A stretch of DNA of 7,078 bases, taken from an uncultured Bacillaceae bacterium. Lineage in GTDB: Bacteria > Bacillota > Bacilli > Bacillales > Alkalibacillaceae. The notes under the pieces are model-generated. The model was not told the DNA's origin, did no database searches, and saw only the letters and a program-made list of their open reading frames with translations. The stretch lies in the NCBI GenBank assembly GCA_937983065.1, contig CALKAL010000139.1, positions 1-7,078 on the forward strand. The letters are read 5' to 3'. Both the position numbers and the translations under genes were made by a program. Shown here in pieces: positions 1 through 5,802 of this stretch; the stretch's first letter is position 1; each line of letters opens with the position of its first letter.

Positions 1-1436
1 ATTCAAAGACGAAAACTGGCGAAATCATTTCCCGGGTAATAAATGATGTCGAACAGACGAAGACATTTGTCGTAACAGGTCTAATGAATATATGGCTAGA
101 CATGGTCACTATTTTGATTGCTATCGGAATTATGCTGACGATTGATCCGCTTTTAACATTAGCGGCAATTGTTCTATTTCCGTTATACGGGTTTTTCGTA
201 AAATATTTTTATTCCCGATTAAGAAGTTTAACGCGAAAACGTTCCCAAGCTTTAGCTGAAGTGCAAGGGCATCTCCACGAAAGAGTTCAAGGAATCCCTG
301 TCACTAGAGGTTTTGCCTTAGAAGATTTCGAGCAGGAAGAGTTTACGAAACAAAACGGTAAATATTTAAAACGAGCGCTCGATTTTACGAGCTGGAATGC
401 GAAATCTTATTCAGTGACCCACACGATTACAGATATTGCCCCTTTAATCGTTATCGGTTTTGGCGGTTATTTTGTCATTACAGGTAGCGTCAGTTTAGGA
501 AGTATGGTTGCTTTTATAAGTTATATTAGTCTCGTTTATAATCCGTTACGCCGACTAGTTAATTCGTCAACTTTATTGACACAATCTCATGCATCGATGG
601 ACCGAGTTTTTGAATTTTTAGATGAGCCGTACGATATTACGGATCGTCCGAATGCGAAGCCGCTCACTCGTGTTCATGGTGATATTAGTATCGAAAATGT
701 TACTTTCCGTTATGACGATGAAGAAAATGACGTATTAAAAAATATTAATTTATCGGTCAAAAAAGGAGAAACAATCGCTTTAGTCGGAATGAGTGGTGGT
801 GGAAAATCGACGTTAGTGGGATTAATTCCTCGCTTTTACGACGTGACAGAAGGAGCGATTAAAGTTGACGGGATTGATATTCGCAATTTAAAAGCCCGAA
901 GCCTTCGCGATAAAATTGGTATGGTGTTACAAGATAATATTTTATTTAGTGATACGGTTGCTACAAATATTCGAATGGGTAAGCCTGAAGCGACGGATGA
1001 AGAAATTATTCAAGCCGCTAAAGCAGCCAATGCCCATGATTTTATTATGGAATTACCCCATGGATACGAAACACAAGTCGGAGAAAGAGGCGTTAAACTT
1101 TCAGGAGGGCAAAAACAACGAATCGCGATTGCCCGTGTATTCTTAAAAAACCCACCGATTCTCATTTTGGATGAAGCAACATCGGCTCTTGATTTAGAAA
1201 GTGAGCATTTGATTCAAGAAACGTTAGAAATTTTAGCCGAAGAGCGAACGACATTTATCGTTGCCCACCGTTTATCAACAATCACACACGCCGATCGCAT
1301 CATTTTAATTAACCATGGGGAAATAAAAGAAGAAGGAACCCATGAACAGCTGATGCAGCAAAAAGGGTTATATTACGATCTATATCAAGTTCAAGAGCTC
1401 GATTCCACGAAGGAAAAAGTGCTGATTGAACGTTAA
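1..1436 (+). CDS. ygaD: ABC multidrug exporter, Sav1866/YgaD type (5' end outside window)
   Basis: The reading frame is already open at position 3 and continues into the ATG at 84, so that ATG is internal. The stretch before it (GEIISRVINDVEQ) is typical exporter membrane-domain sequence. About 477 residues are present; the family is usually near 580, so roughly 100 N-terminal residues with the first two membrane helices are missing. Four helices remain, at about 84-215 and 430-560. The nucleotide-binding domain follows with Walker A GMSGGGKST (786-812), the Q-loop VLQDNILF near 925-950, the signature LSGGQ (1098-1112), Walker B ILILDEA (from 1158) and the switch histidine in AHRLST (1266-1268). 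All ATPase residues look intact. Half-transporters of this class work as membrane homodimers that export hydrophobic compounds; the substrate here is unknown. The ygaD name rests on sequence resemblance plus the ygaE-gsaB-bcp neighbours. Confidence 0.93.
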   Translation, partial: SKTKTGEIISRVINDVEQTKTFVVTGLMNIWLDMVTILIAIGIMLTIDPLLTLAAIVLFPLYGFFVKYFYSRLRSLTRKRSQALAEVQGHLHERVQGIPVTRGFALEDFEQEEFTKQNGKYLKRALDFTSWNAKSYSVTHTITDIAPLIVIGFGGYFVITGSVSLGSMVAFISYISLVYNPLRRLVNSSTLLTQSHASMDRVFEFLDEPYDITDRPNAKPLTRVHGDISIENVTFRYDDEENDVLKNINLSVKKGETIALVGMSGGGKSTLVGLIPRFYDVTEGAIKVDGIDIRNLKARSLRDKIGMVLQDNILFSDTVATNIRMGKPEATDEEIIQAAKAANAHDFIMELPHGYETQVGERGVKLSGGQKQRIAIARVFLKNPPILILDEATSALDLESEHLIQETLEILAEERTTFIVAHRLSTITHADRIILINHGEIKEEGTHEQLMQQKGLYYDLYQVQELDSTKEKVLIER

Positions 1437-1504
1437 TCAAATTGATCTAAGGCATAATTGAAAGATGATAAATAATACGAATAAAAAGAGAAAATTAATT
1501 TAAG

Positions 1505-1552
1505 AAAAGCAGGTCTTTAGTTTATTTCTAGGGACCTGTTTTTTATTTTTTT
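1505..1552 (+). terminator. Intrinsic terminator of the ABC exporter gene
   Basis: An 11-bp stem is formed by CAGGTCTTTAG (1510-1520) and CTAGGGACCTG (1528-1538), with two G-U pairs and a 7-nt loop. It is followed by a T-rich run broken by a single A. It lies about 70 bp after the stop codon and separates the exporter gene from the deacetylase gene. Confidence 0.85.
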
Positions 1553-1570
1553 ACGGATTTTAAATTTGTA

Positions 1571-1598
1571 ACTACTAAACGATTCTTTTCATATAGTA
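1571..1598 (+). promoter_or_regulatory. Candidate sporulation (sigma-K/sigma-E-like) promoter of the deacetylase gene
   Basis: CATATAGTA at 1590-1598 fits the mother-cell sigma-K -10 pattern CATANNNTA; sigma-E uses a similar CATA-type -10. An AC at 1571-1572 lies 17 bases upstream, where sigma-K promoters carry a short AC motif. TATAGT (1592-1597) could also serve sigma-A, but the only TTG-type -35 (TTGTAA, 1566-1571) is 20 bases away, which is too far. The site would start transcription about 25-30 bases before the ATG at 1632. Confidence 0.35.
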
Positions 1599-1615
1599 AA
1601 AAAATAGGTTAATGT

Positions 1616-1622
1616 GGAGGAG
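1616..1622 (+). promoter_or_regulatory. Ribosome binding site that fixes the deacetylase start
   Basis: GGAGGAG lies 9 bases before the ATG at 1632. The upstream GTG at 1614 overlaps this site and has none of its own, so the ATG is the better start. A TAG at 1605-1607 blocks any longer in-frame extension. Confidence 0.85.
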
Positions 1623-1631
1623 AGTGTCAAA

Positions 1632-2402
1632 ATGTATATTCGATATCATGATGCAGCATCGTATCGGGGTCATCCTGAACGGCAGACGATGCAAAGTCAA
1701 CCAGAAGGCGGAGGAGAAAATGTAGGGCGAGAACCGAATTTAGTTGAGAACGCAGTTTTACAGAGGCTTTACCCTAATATTGTCGTCCTAAGGGGCAACC
1801 TTGATGAAAATAAAGTGGCATTAAGCTTTGACGACGGGCCAGATATTCGTTTTACACCAGCCGTCCTGCAAGTTTTAAACGAGTATAACGTTAAAGCAAC
1901 TTTTTTCCTTATGGGTGCGAGGGCATGGGAGCATCGGGGCATCGTAAGAACGATTCAAAACGAAGGACACGCAATCGGTAACCATACGTATTGGCATCCA
2001 AATTTAACGGAAGAAAGTTTAGGAAGAACTGAATGGGAAGTAAGAGCGACGAACGAAACGCTTGAGCAAATTGTTGGCTTTCAACCGCGATTATTCCGTC
2101 CTCCGTATGGCGCATTAAATCAAGAGATTGTTGAACTGTTAGGTGAAATGGGTCAAACCGTAGTTTTATGGAATGTTGACTCACTAGATTGGAAACAGCT
2201 AGGTGCAGATGTCATTGCCGATAACGTGTTAGGTAATACGATACCAGGCTCAATCATTCTTATGCACGATGGTGGGGATTGGACGATGGATTTATCAGGG
2301 ACAGTTAATTCACTGCATGAAATTATTCCTCGCTTACAACGAGGAGGGATGGAATTTGTCACCATCCCCGAATTACTTAATGTTAGTGAAGCAAAGCCGT
2401 GA
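1632..2402 (+). CDS. NodB-type polysaccharide deacetylase without signal peptide
   Basis: A 256-residue carbohydrate esterase family 4 protein, expected to remove N- or O-acetyl groups from a glycan such as peptidoglycan or chitin-like polymers using a divalent metal. Counting from the ATG at 1632, motif 1 is FDDGP (66-70; base D67, metal ligand D68), motif 2 is HTYWH (metal ligands H118 and H122), motif 3 is RPPYG (156-160), motif 4 is DSLDW (183-187) and motif 5 is LMHDGG around H212. All catalytic residues are present, so the enzyme should be active. The N-terminal 55 residues are polar and Gly/Glu-rich with no hydrophobic stretch, and the frame cannot be extended upstream. It therefore has no visible export signal, which is unusual for an enzyme acting on cell-wall glycan. 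It is probably monocistronic, with a terminator upstream and a convergent gene downstream. The physiological substrate cannot be read from sequence. Confidence 0.92.
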   Translation: MYIRYHDAASYRGHPERQTMQSQPEGGGENVGREPNLVENAVLQRLYPNIVVLRGNLDENKVALSFDDGPDIRFTPAVLQVLNEYNVKATFFLMGARAWEHRGIVRTIQNEGHAIGNHTYWHPNLTEESLGRTEWEVRATNETLEQIVGFQPRLFRPPYGALNQEIVELLGEMGQTVVLWNVDSLDWKQLGADVIADNVLGNTIPGSIILMHDGGDWTMDLSGTVNSLHEIIPRLQRGGMEFVTIPELLNVSEAKP

Positions 2403-2428
2403 AAAGATGACGTGCTTTTCATTTAAAA
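2400..2428 (+). terminator. Weak hairpin between convergent genes
   Basis: TGAAAAG (2400-2406) pairs with CTTTTCA (2415-2421) around an 8-nt loop, starting at the deacetylase stop codon. Only three T residues follow on the plus strand, and no T run follows on the minus strand. It could end the deacetylase transcript inefficiently. No better terminator for the convergent minus-strand gene is visible. Confidence 0.25.
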
Positions 2429-2455
2429 AACTTTGGGCTAACAATTCAAAATAAA

Positions 2456-3490
2456 TTACTGATGTTTTTGATAGCTATTTAATAATCTTCTAAAATGCAT
2501 GAGCTCATTATGATAATCCATTAACGTTGAAGCAAGCGGGAGCAATTTAAACCGAACAGCTAAATCTTCAGACTGTTCATCCATTAAATGCTCGACAAGA
2601 TCAGGAATATTTGAATGAAGGGCATCGACATTTGAAATGCCATTATTTCGAATACGTCCTAAATACGTTAATAATAAATTTTCATGGGTACTTAAAGTAT
2701 TATCAATTTCTTCAACGAGCATTTTATTTAAATCATCATCAATATGCTCAATATCGTAATCAAGCTTATGCAAATTTTGTAAGACGGTTAATGCTTTTTT
2801 ACTCGTATCAATCATTTGCCTGAATAAAACAAGCTTTCTCGCCCGATTGTATGCTTTCTTTTGCGAATAAATCCTTTCACCTGTAAAAAATATATACGTC
2901 TGATCAATTTGACTAATTTCTTTTTCAAGCCGTTTTATTTCTTTCTTTAGCGCAGGCTGATTTGATAAATGCCTCGTTGTGACACGAATCCATTGTATAA
3001 TGTCCGCCGTCGTATCATTAATATGTTTAAAAAGTCGCGTTTCATATTTTGGCGGTAAAAAGACGAGGTTAACGACGAAAGCAGAAATAATGCCAATCAT
3101 AATTGAGGCGATTCTAATTCCAGCAAACTCTAAGAAAGGCAAATCCGTTGATTCCATAATCGCAATGACCGTTATAATCGCAATATGAGTAGCATCTTGA
3201 TTCATCTTTAATAACATACAAATGCCGATGACAATCATAATTCCAAGTCCGATGAGAAACGGTTCATTTCCAATCGTTAATACTAAAGCAATCGCCAAAA
3301 TCGCACCGAGAATATTCGCTTGAATTTGTTGAAAAATCGTATGAACAGAGCTTTCAATCGACGGTTTAATGGACGAGACTGCAGCAATCGCAGCAGCAAA
3401 AATTCCAGCTTTAAAACCAAAGGCACTAGCGATATACAAGGCAATTGCCGTTGCTAACCCTGTTTTAAAAGCTCTTGCACCTAATTTCAT
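2456..3490 (-). CDS. ygaE: FUSC/aromatic acid exporter-like membrane protein (DUF939, YgaE family)
   Basis: A 344-residue protein. About the first 150 residues hold several hydrophobic helices (roughly 10-40, 57-73, 77-95, 101-113 and 124-146), including the Ala-rich block GIFAAAIAAVSSIKPS. The rest is a charged, mostly helical cytoplasmic domain with coiled-coil-like heptads near 178-215. This layout of short membrane half plus soluble C-terminal half matches the ArAE_1 (DUF939) family, to which I assign YgaE. Related FUSC proteins export aromatic acids, but the substrate of this branch is not established. The ATG at 3490 is preceded by AAAGGAAG at 8 bases. The gene reads towards the deacetylase gene and lies downstream of gsaB on the same strand, but two terminators intervene, so it is probably not cotranscribed with gsaB. 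No convincing promoter of its own was found. Confidence 0.87.
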   Translation of the reverse strand: MKLGARAFKTGLATAIALYIASAFGFKAGIFAAAIAAVSSIKPSIESSVHTIFQQIQANILGAILAIALVLTIGNEPFLIGLGIMIVIGICMLLKMNQDATHIAIITVIAIMESTDLPFLEFAGIRIASIMIGIISAFVVNLVFLPPKYETRLFKHINDTTADIIQWIRVTTRHLSNQPALKKEIKRLEKEISQIDQTYIFFTGERIYSQKKAYNRARKLVLFRQMIDTSKKALTVLQNLHKLDYDIEHIDDDLNKMLVEEIDNTLSTHENLLLTYLGRIRNNGISNVDALHSNIPDLVEHLMDEQSEDLAVRFKLLPLASTLMDYHNELMHFRRLLNSYQKHQ

Positions 3491-3508
3491 TAATTAATCT
3501 TCCTTTTT

Positions 3509-3533
3509 ATAAAATACTAGTTTGTTATTTTAT
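3509..3533. promoter_or_regulatory. Perfect inverted repeat before the YgaE-like gene
   Basis: ATAAAATA (3509-3516) and TATTTTAT (3526-3533) are exact inverted 8-mers separated by 9 bases. They sit just upstream of the ribosome-binding site (3499-3506). The spacing suits an operator for a dimeric repressor. In AT-rich spacer DNA chance is also possible, and as an RNA hairpin it would be weak. Confidence 0.3.
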
Positions 3534-3580
3534 GCGTGTCTATCAATTTTTATTGTAATCCTATCCTATGAAAAAGAAAA

Positions 3581-3616
3581 CAAAAAAATAGCCTTTTGCG
3601 TAAATTGCAAAAGGCT
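3581..3616 (-). terminator. Strong intrinsic terminator of the candidate small RNA
   Basis: AGCCTTTTGC (3590-3599) and GCAAAAGGCT (3607-3616) form a perfect 10-bp stem with a 7-nt loop. Read on the minus strand it is followed by seven U residues (3588-3582). No T run follows on the plus strand, so it works in the minus direction only. It lies about 90 bp before the YgaE-like gene and some 220 bp beyond the gsaB stop. Confidence 0.85.
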
Positions 3617-3696
3617 TCAGTCTGGTAATACCAGAAAGGAAGGGAGTTTCAAAACATGAATCCTTAATAAAGGGGTAATCCATAAGATTCTGAATT
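3581..3696 (-). ncRNA. Candidate small regulatory RNA with C-rich motifs
   Basis: About 115 nt bounded by a promoter (3703-3730) and a strong terminator (3581-3616), with no plausible reading frame. Written 5' to 3' on the minus strand, the parts are a stem-loop whose arms are 3683-3690 and 3658-3666 and whose loop carries UACCCCUUU; an open stretch with CUCCCUUCCUUU (3635-3646); a short perfect hairpin UCUGG/CCAGA (3621-3635); and the terminator. C-rich loops next to a terminator are typical of Firmicute trans-acting sRNAs such as RsaE/RoxS and FsrA, which pair with Shine-Dalgarno sites. The ACCCCUUU motif recalls RsaE from memory, without a search. The alternative is an attenuating 5' leader of the YgaE-like gene, but I see no anti-terminator able to pair with the terminator arm. 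Identity unknown. Confidence 0.5.
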
Positions 3697-3702
3697 ATCT
3701 AT

Positions 3703-3730
3703 ATTTTAGCATACAAAAATTAAAATACAA
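3703..3730 (-). promoter_or_regulatory. Sigma-A-like promoter with extended -10 for the candidate sRNA
   Basis: On the minus strand TGCTAAAAT (3711-3703) is an extended -10. TTGTAT (3730-3725) lies 16 bases upstream as the -35, in strongly AT-rich DNA. Transcription would start near 3696. It lies between the gsaB terminator and the downstream terminator, so it would drive a separate transcript. Confidence 0.55.
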
Positions 3731-3780
3731 CAACTTTTTTAAAAAAATTTATAAAAATTATAATAGATTCGTCTAAACGA

Positions 3781-3825
3781 AGAAAAAAGCTGTTCTCCAA
3801 GTTTAAATTCAACTTAGAAAACAGC
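3781..3825 (-). terminator. Intrinsic terminator of gsaB
   Basis: Arms at 3789-3803 and 3811-3825 form a 15-bp stem with a 7-nt loop. Two positions that would be C-A mismatches in plus-strand RNA become G-U pairs in minus-strand RNA. A run of six U (3788-3783) follows in the minus direction. Both facts assign it to gsaB, whose stop codon is 14 bp upstream. Confidence 0.88.
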
Positions 3826-3839
3826 CTTTGTACGTCCGA

Positions 3840-5135
3840 TTAGTTTTGACTCATTTCTTTAAAGCTTTGATCAACGGCCTTTAACGTTTCATCTATTTCT
3901 TTATCGGTATGAGCCATCGTTAAAAACCACGCTTCGTATTTCGAAGGGGCTAAGTTAACGCCATGCTTTAACATTTGTTTAAAAAATTTCGCGAACATTT
4001 CACCATCACTATTTTCCGCATCTTCATAGTTCATCACTTTTTTATCCGTAAAGAAAACGGTGAGGGCACCTTTTAAGCGATTGATCGTAATCGGTATGTT
4101 ATATTTACTCGCTAACGATAAAATGCCTTCTTCTAACCTTCCACCAAGTCGATCTAATTCTTCGTAAATCTGAGGATCATTTAAAATAGTTAAGCAAGCA
4201 ATTCCAGCAGCCATCGATAACGGATTTCCTGCCATCGTTCCTGCTTGATAAGTTGGGCCTAGCGGAGCGACCTGTTCCATAATATCAGCCCGACCACCGT
4301 AAGCTCCAATCGGCGTTCCTCCACCAATAATTTTACCTAAAGCAGTTAAATCTGCTGTAACTCCAGTTAATTCTTGGGCACTTCCGTAATGAAAACGGAA
4401 TGCCGTAATCACTTCATCATAAATTAATAAACTTCCATTATTATGAGTCAACTGTTTAACCTCTTCAAGGAACCCAGGATTCGGTTCAACAATACCGAAA
4501 TTCCCGACAATCGGTTCAACGAGGACAGCCGCGATATCATCACCAAATTTTCGAATCGCCTCTTTTAACGGCTCCGTTTCATTAAATGGAACTGTAATCA
4601 CTTCTTGAGCGATACTTTCTGGCACACCAGCCGAATCAGGTGTACCGAGTGTTGAAGGACCAGAGCCAGCTTCAACGAGAACTAAATCGGCATGACCGTG
4701 ATAACAGCCAGAAAACTTCACGATTTTATTCCGTTTTGTATACGCCCGCGCAACCCGAATTGTTGACATAACAGCTTCTGTTCCCGAATTCGTAAACCGG
4801 ACCTTATCTAAAGAAGGTATTGCCTCTTTCAATTTTTTCGCAAAGGTAATTTCTAATTCAGTCGGAGTTCCAAATAAAATGCCATTTTCACTCACTTCTT
4901 TTATTGCCTCAGTAATTTTCGGGTGGGCATGTCCAGTAATAATTGGCCCGTACGCCGATAAATAATCGATATATTTATTACCGTCAACATCCCAAAAATA
5001 AGCTCCCGAAGCCTTTTTCATAAAGACAGGCGCCCCTCCACCGACTGCTTTAAAATGTCGAGATGGGGAATTCACTCCACCGACGATATGTTGTTCGGCT
5101 TCTTTAAATAGTTGTTCTGATTGATTTCGGTTCAT
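3840..5135 (-). CDS. gsaB: Glutamate-1-semialdehyde 2,1-aminomutase (second copy type, GsaB/HemL2)
   Basis: A 431-residue PLP enzyme converting glutamate-1-semialdehyde to 5-aminolevulinate, the C5 entry to haem and other tetrapyrroles; cytosolic. Counting from the ATG at 5135, landmarks are NSGTEA (117-121), CYHGHAD (144-150), the cofactor Asp in YDEV (D240), the Schiff-base lysine in ALGKIIGGGTP (K268), GTMAGNPLSMAAG (299-311) and APSKYEAWFLTMAHT (396-410). Length and motifs are complete. The frame opens 11 codons earlier (5168), but that ATG lacks a Shine-Dalgarno site. The ATG at 5135 has GGGGGT six bases upstream and gives the family-typical N-terminus MNRNQSEQLF. I call it gsaB rather than hemL because it stands alone, away from any hem cluster, beside bcp and the ygaD/ygaE-type genes, as in B. 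subtilis. Biosynthesis from an unlinked hemL copy cannot be checked here. Confidence 0.93.
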   Translation of the reverse strand: MNRNQSEQLFKEAEQHIVGGVNSPSRHFKAVGGGAPVFMKKASGAYFWDVDGNKYIDYLSAYGPIITGHAHPKITEAIKEVSENGILFGTPTELEITFAKKLKEAIPSLDKVRFTNSGTEAVMSTIRVARAYTKRNKIVKFSGCYHGHADLVLVEAGSGPSTLGTPDSAGVPESIAQEVITVPFNETEPLKEAIRKFGDDIAAVLVEPIVGNFGIVEPNPGFLEEVKQLTHNNGSLLIYDEVITAFRFHYGSAQELTGVTADLTALGKIIGGGTPIGAYGGRADIMEQVAPLGPTYQAGTMAGNPLSMAAGIACLTILNDPQIYEELDRLGGRLEEGILSLASKYNIPITINRLKGALTVFFTDKKVMNYEDAENSDGEMFAKFFKQMLKHGVNLAPSKYEAWFLTMAHTDKEIDETLKAVDQSFKEMSQN

Positions 5136-5140
5136 TCTTC

Positions 5141-5147
5141 TACCCCC
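5141..5147 (-). promoter_or_regulatory. Unusual G-rich ribosome binding site of gsaB
   Basis: On the minus strand GGGGGTA precedes the ATG at 5135. It pairs with the anti-Shine-Dalgarno ACCUCC through one G-U wobble and decides the start over the ATG at 5168. It is also complementary to a C-rich motif (3671-3677) of the candidate sRNA. Confidence 0.65.
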
Positions 5148-5194
5148 AAAAAATAAATTCGTATTCATTTTATCATACTCTAAAAGTTCAACGT

Positions 5195-5224
5195 TTCATG
5201 AAGGGGACAAGTAGCTCATATAAT
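5195..5224 (+). promoter_or_regulatory. Candidate sigma-A promoter of the channel gene
   Basis: TATAAT at 5219-5224 is a perfect -10. The best -35 is TTCATG (5195-5200), 18 bases upstream and weak. The -35 lies in the palindrome TTCATGAA, whose other strand could act as a poor -35 for gsaB, with TATGAT (5177-5172) 19 bases away. The divergent promoters may therefore overlap. Confidence 0.4.
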
Positions 5225-5253
5225 TAAATGATCAATTGTAAATAGGTGATAAA

Positions 5254-5640
5254 ATGAATATATTCGTTATTATATTAGTTGCCGTCATCGTAGGGATGAG
5301 CATATATATATTTCTTGCCAGTACAGGCGTTAGAAGTTCTTTTTCAACGGAATTATTTATCGCTTTTTTAGTCATTTATTCTATTTTAATGATTGGATTT
5401 GCCTTAGTGTATTATTTATTAGCGGATATGGGAATGGATGTTTTAGAGGATCGTTCCCTCCATATCGGTAAACCATTTGAAAGATTACTTCAAGCAGTAT
5501 ATTTCAGTGGCGTGACTTTAATGACAGTCGGCTACGGAGACTTATCACCGATTGGAGTGGCCCGCTTTTTCGCCCTCACCGAAGCGACAATCGGCTATTT
5601 ACTTCCCGCAGCCCTTTTATATAAATTAATGAACTCTTGA
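5254..5640 (+). CDS. Small one-pore potassium channel (Ion_trans_2 type)
   Basis: A 128-residue membrane protein. Hydrophobic helices lie at about 2-22, 33-57 and 102-124. Between the last two is a pore loop with the potassium selectivity filter TVGYGD (residues 91-96, nt 5524-5541), preceded by the pore helix LLQAVYFSGVTLM. This fits a tetrameric K+ channel with a pore module and one extra N-terminal helix. There is no RCK/TrkA-N or cyclic-nucleotide domain, so gating is not apparent. AGGTGAT (5244-5250) precedes the ATG and matches the 16S 3' end. The gene is divergent from gsaB. Its stop codon (5638-5640) coincides with the proposed end of a decayed IS element, so the last residues could have been altered by that insertion. 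The last helix looks complete, and I expect a functional protein. Confidence 0.88.
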   Translation: MNIFVIILVAVIVGMSIYIFLASTGVRSSFSTELFIAFLVIYSILMIGFALVYYLLADMGMDVLEDRSLHIGKPFERLLQAVYFSGVTLMTVGYGDLSPIGVARFFALTEATIGYLLPAALLYKLMNS

Positions 5641-5770
5641 ACGACTCACCACTTAGCTAACGCACGAGTTGGGAGCTTCTCATTTCTCCGTCGAAATTAG
5701 CCTTTCATTTCCAGGAGCGTTACTTCGGGTTGTATTGCCCTAAATGTTCGACATTTAAAAATGAAGGATT
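5638..5770 (-). mobile_element. Decayed 3' end of an IS200/IS605-type tnpB element (candidate)
   Basis: On the minus strand this non-coding stretch gives short peptide blocks like the variable C-terminus of IS200/IS605 (IS1341-type) TnpB proteins. One frame reads TTRSNAPGNERLISTEK, then a stop, then EAPNSCVS and another stop (5733-5653). Other frames give similar pieces such as EMRSSQLVR, so the true frame is uncertain. This is followed by a structured end: ACTC and GAGT pair around a loop holding the self-complementary TTAGCTAA (5653-5660), and it closes on GTTCA at about 5638-5642. Such elements typically end in a hairpin and a TTCA-like terminus just after tnpB. The zinc-finger and catalytic parts, and any left end, are absent, so it is a dead fragment. 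The assignment rests on pattern memory only. Confidence 0.42.
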
Positions 5771-5802
5771 GCAGGAGAAAATATTGAATTCTATTTAATA
5801 GA

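Noticed and set aside
1909..2454. Minus-strand and secondary plus-strand open frames overlapping the deacetylase gene
   Set aside because: They lie wholly or mostly inside a gene with all family motifs, have no ribosome-binding sites and show no protein-like composition.
3637..3668. Plus-strand mini reading frame after a good Shine-Dalgarno-like AAGGAAGGGAG (ATG AAT CCT TAA)
   Set aside because: It encodes only three residues, no plus-strand gene follows, and the purine-rich stretch is explained as the complement of the C-rich motif in the minus-strand RNA.
3490..3737. Metabolite riboswitch in the leader of the YgaE-like gene
   Set aside because: I compared it by eye with purine, SAM, TPP, preQ1, fluoride, guanidine and ZTP core motifs and found none. 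No alternative anti-terminator pairing exists for the terminator arm.
5136..5168. Longer gsaB start giving MNTNLFFGGRR before the usual N-terminus
   Set aside because: There is no Shine-Dalgarno site before 5168, whereas GGGGGT precedes 5135 at good spacing and the shorter form has the family-typical start.
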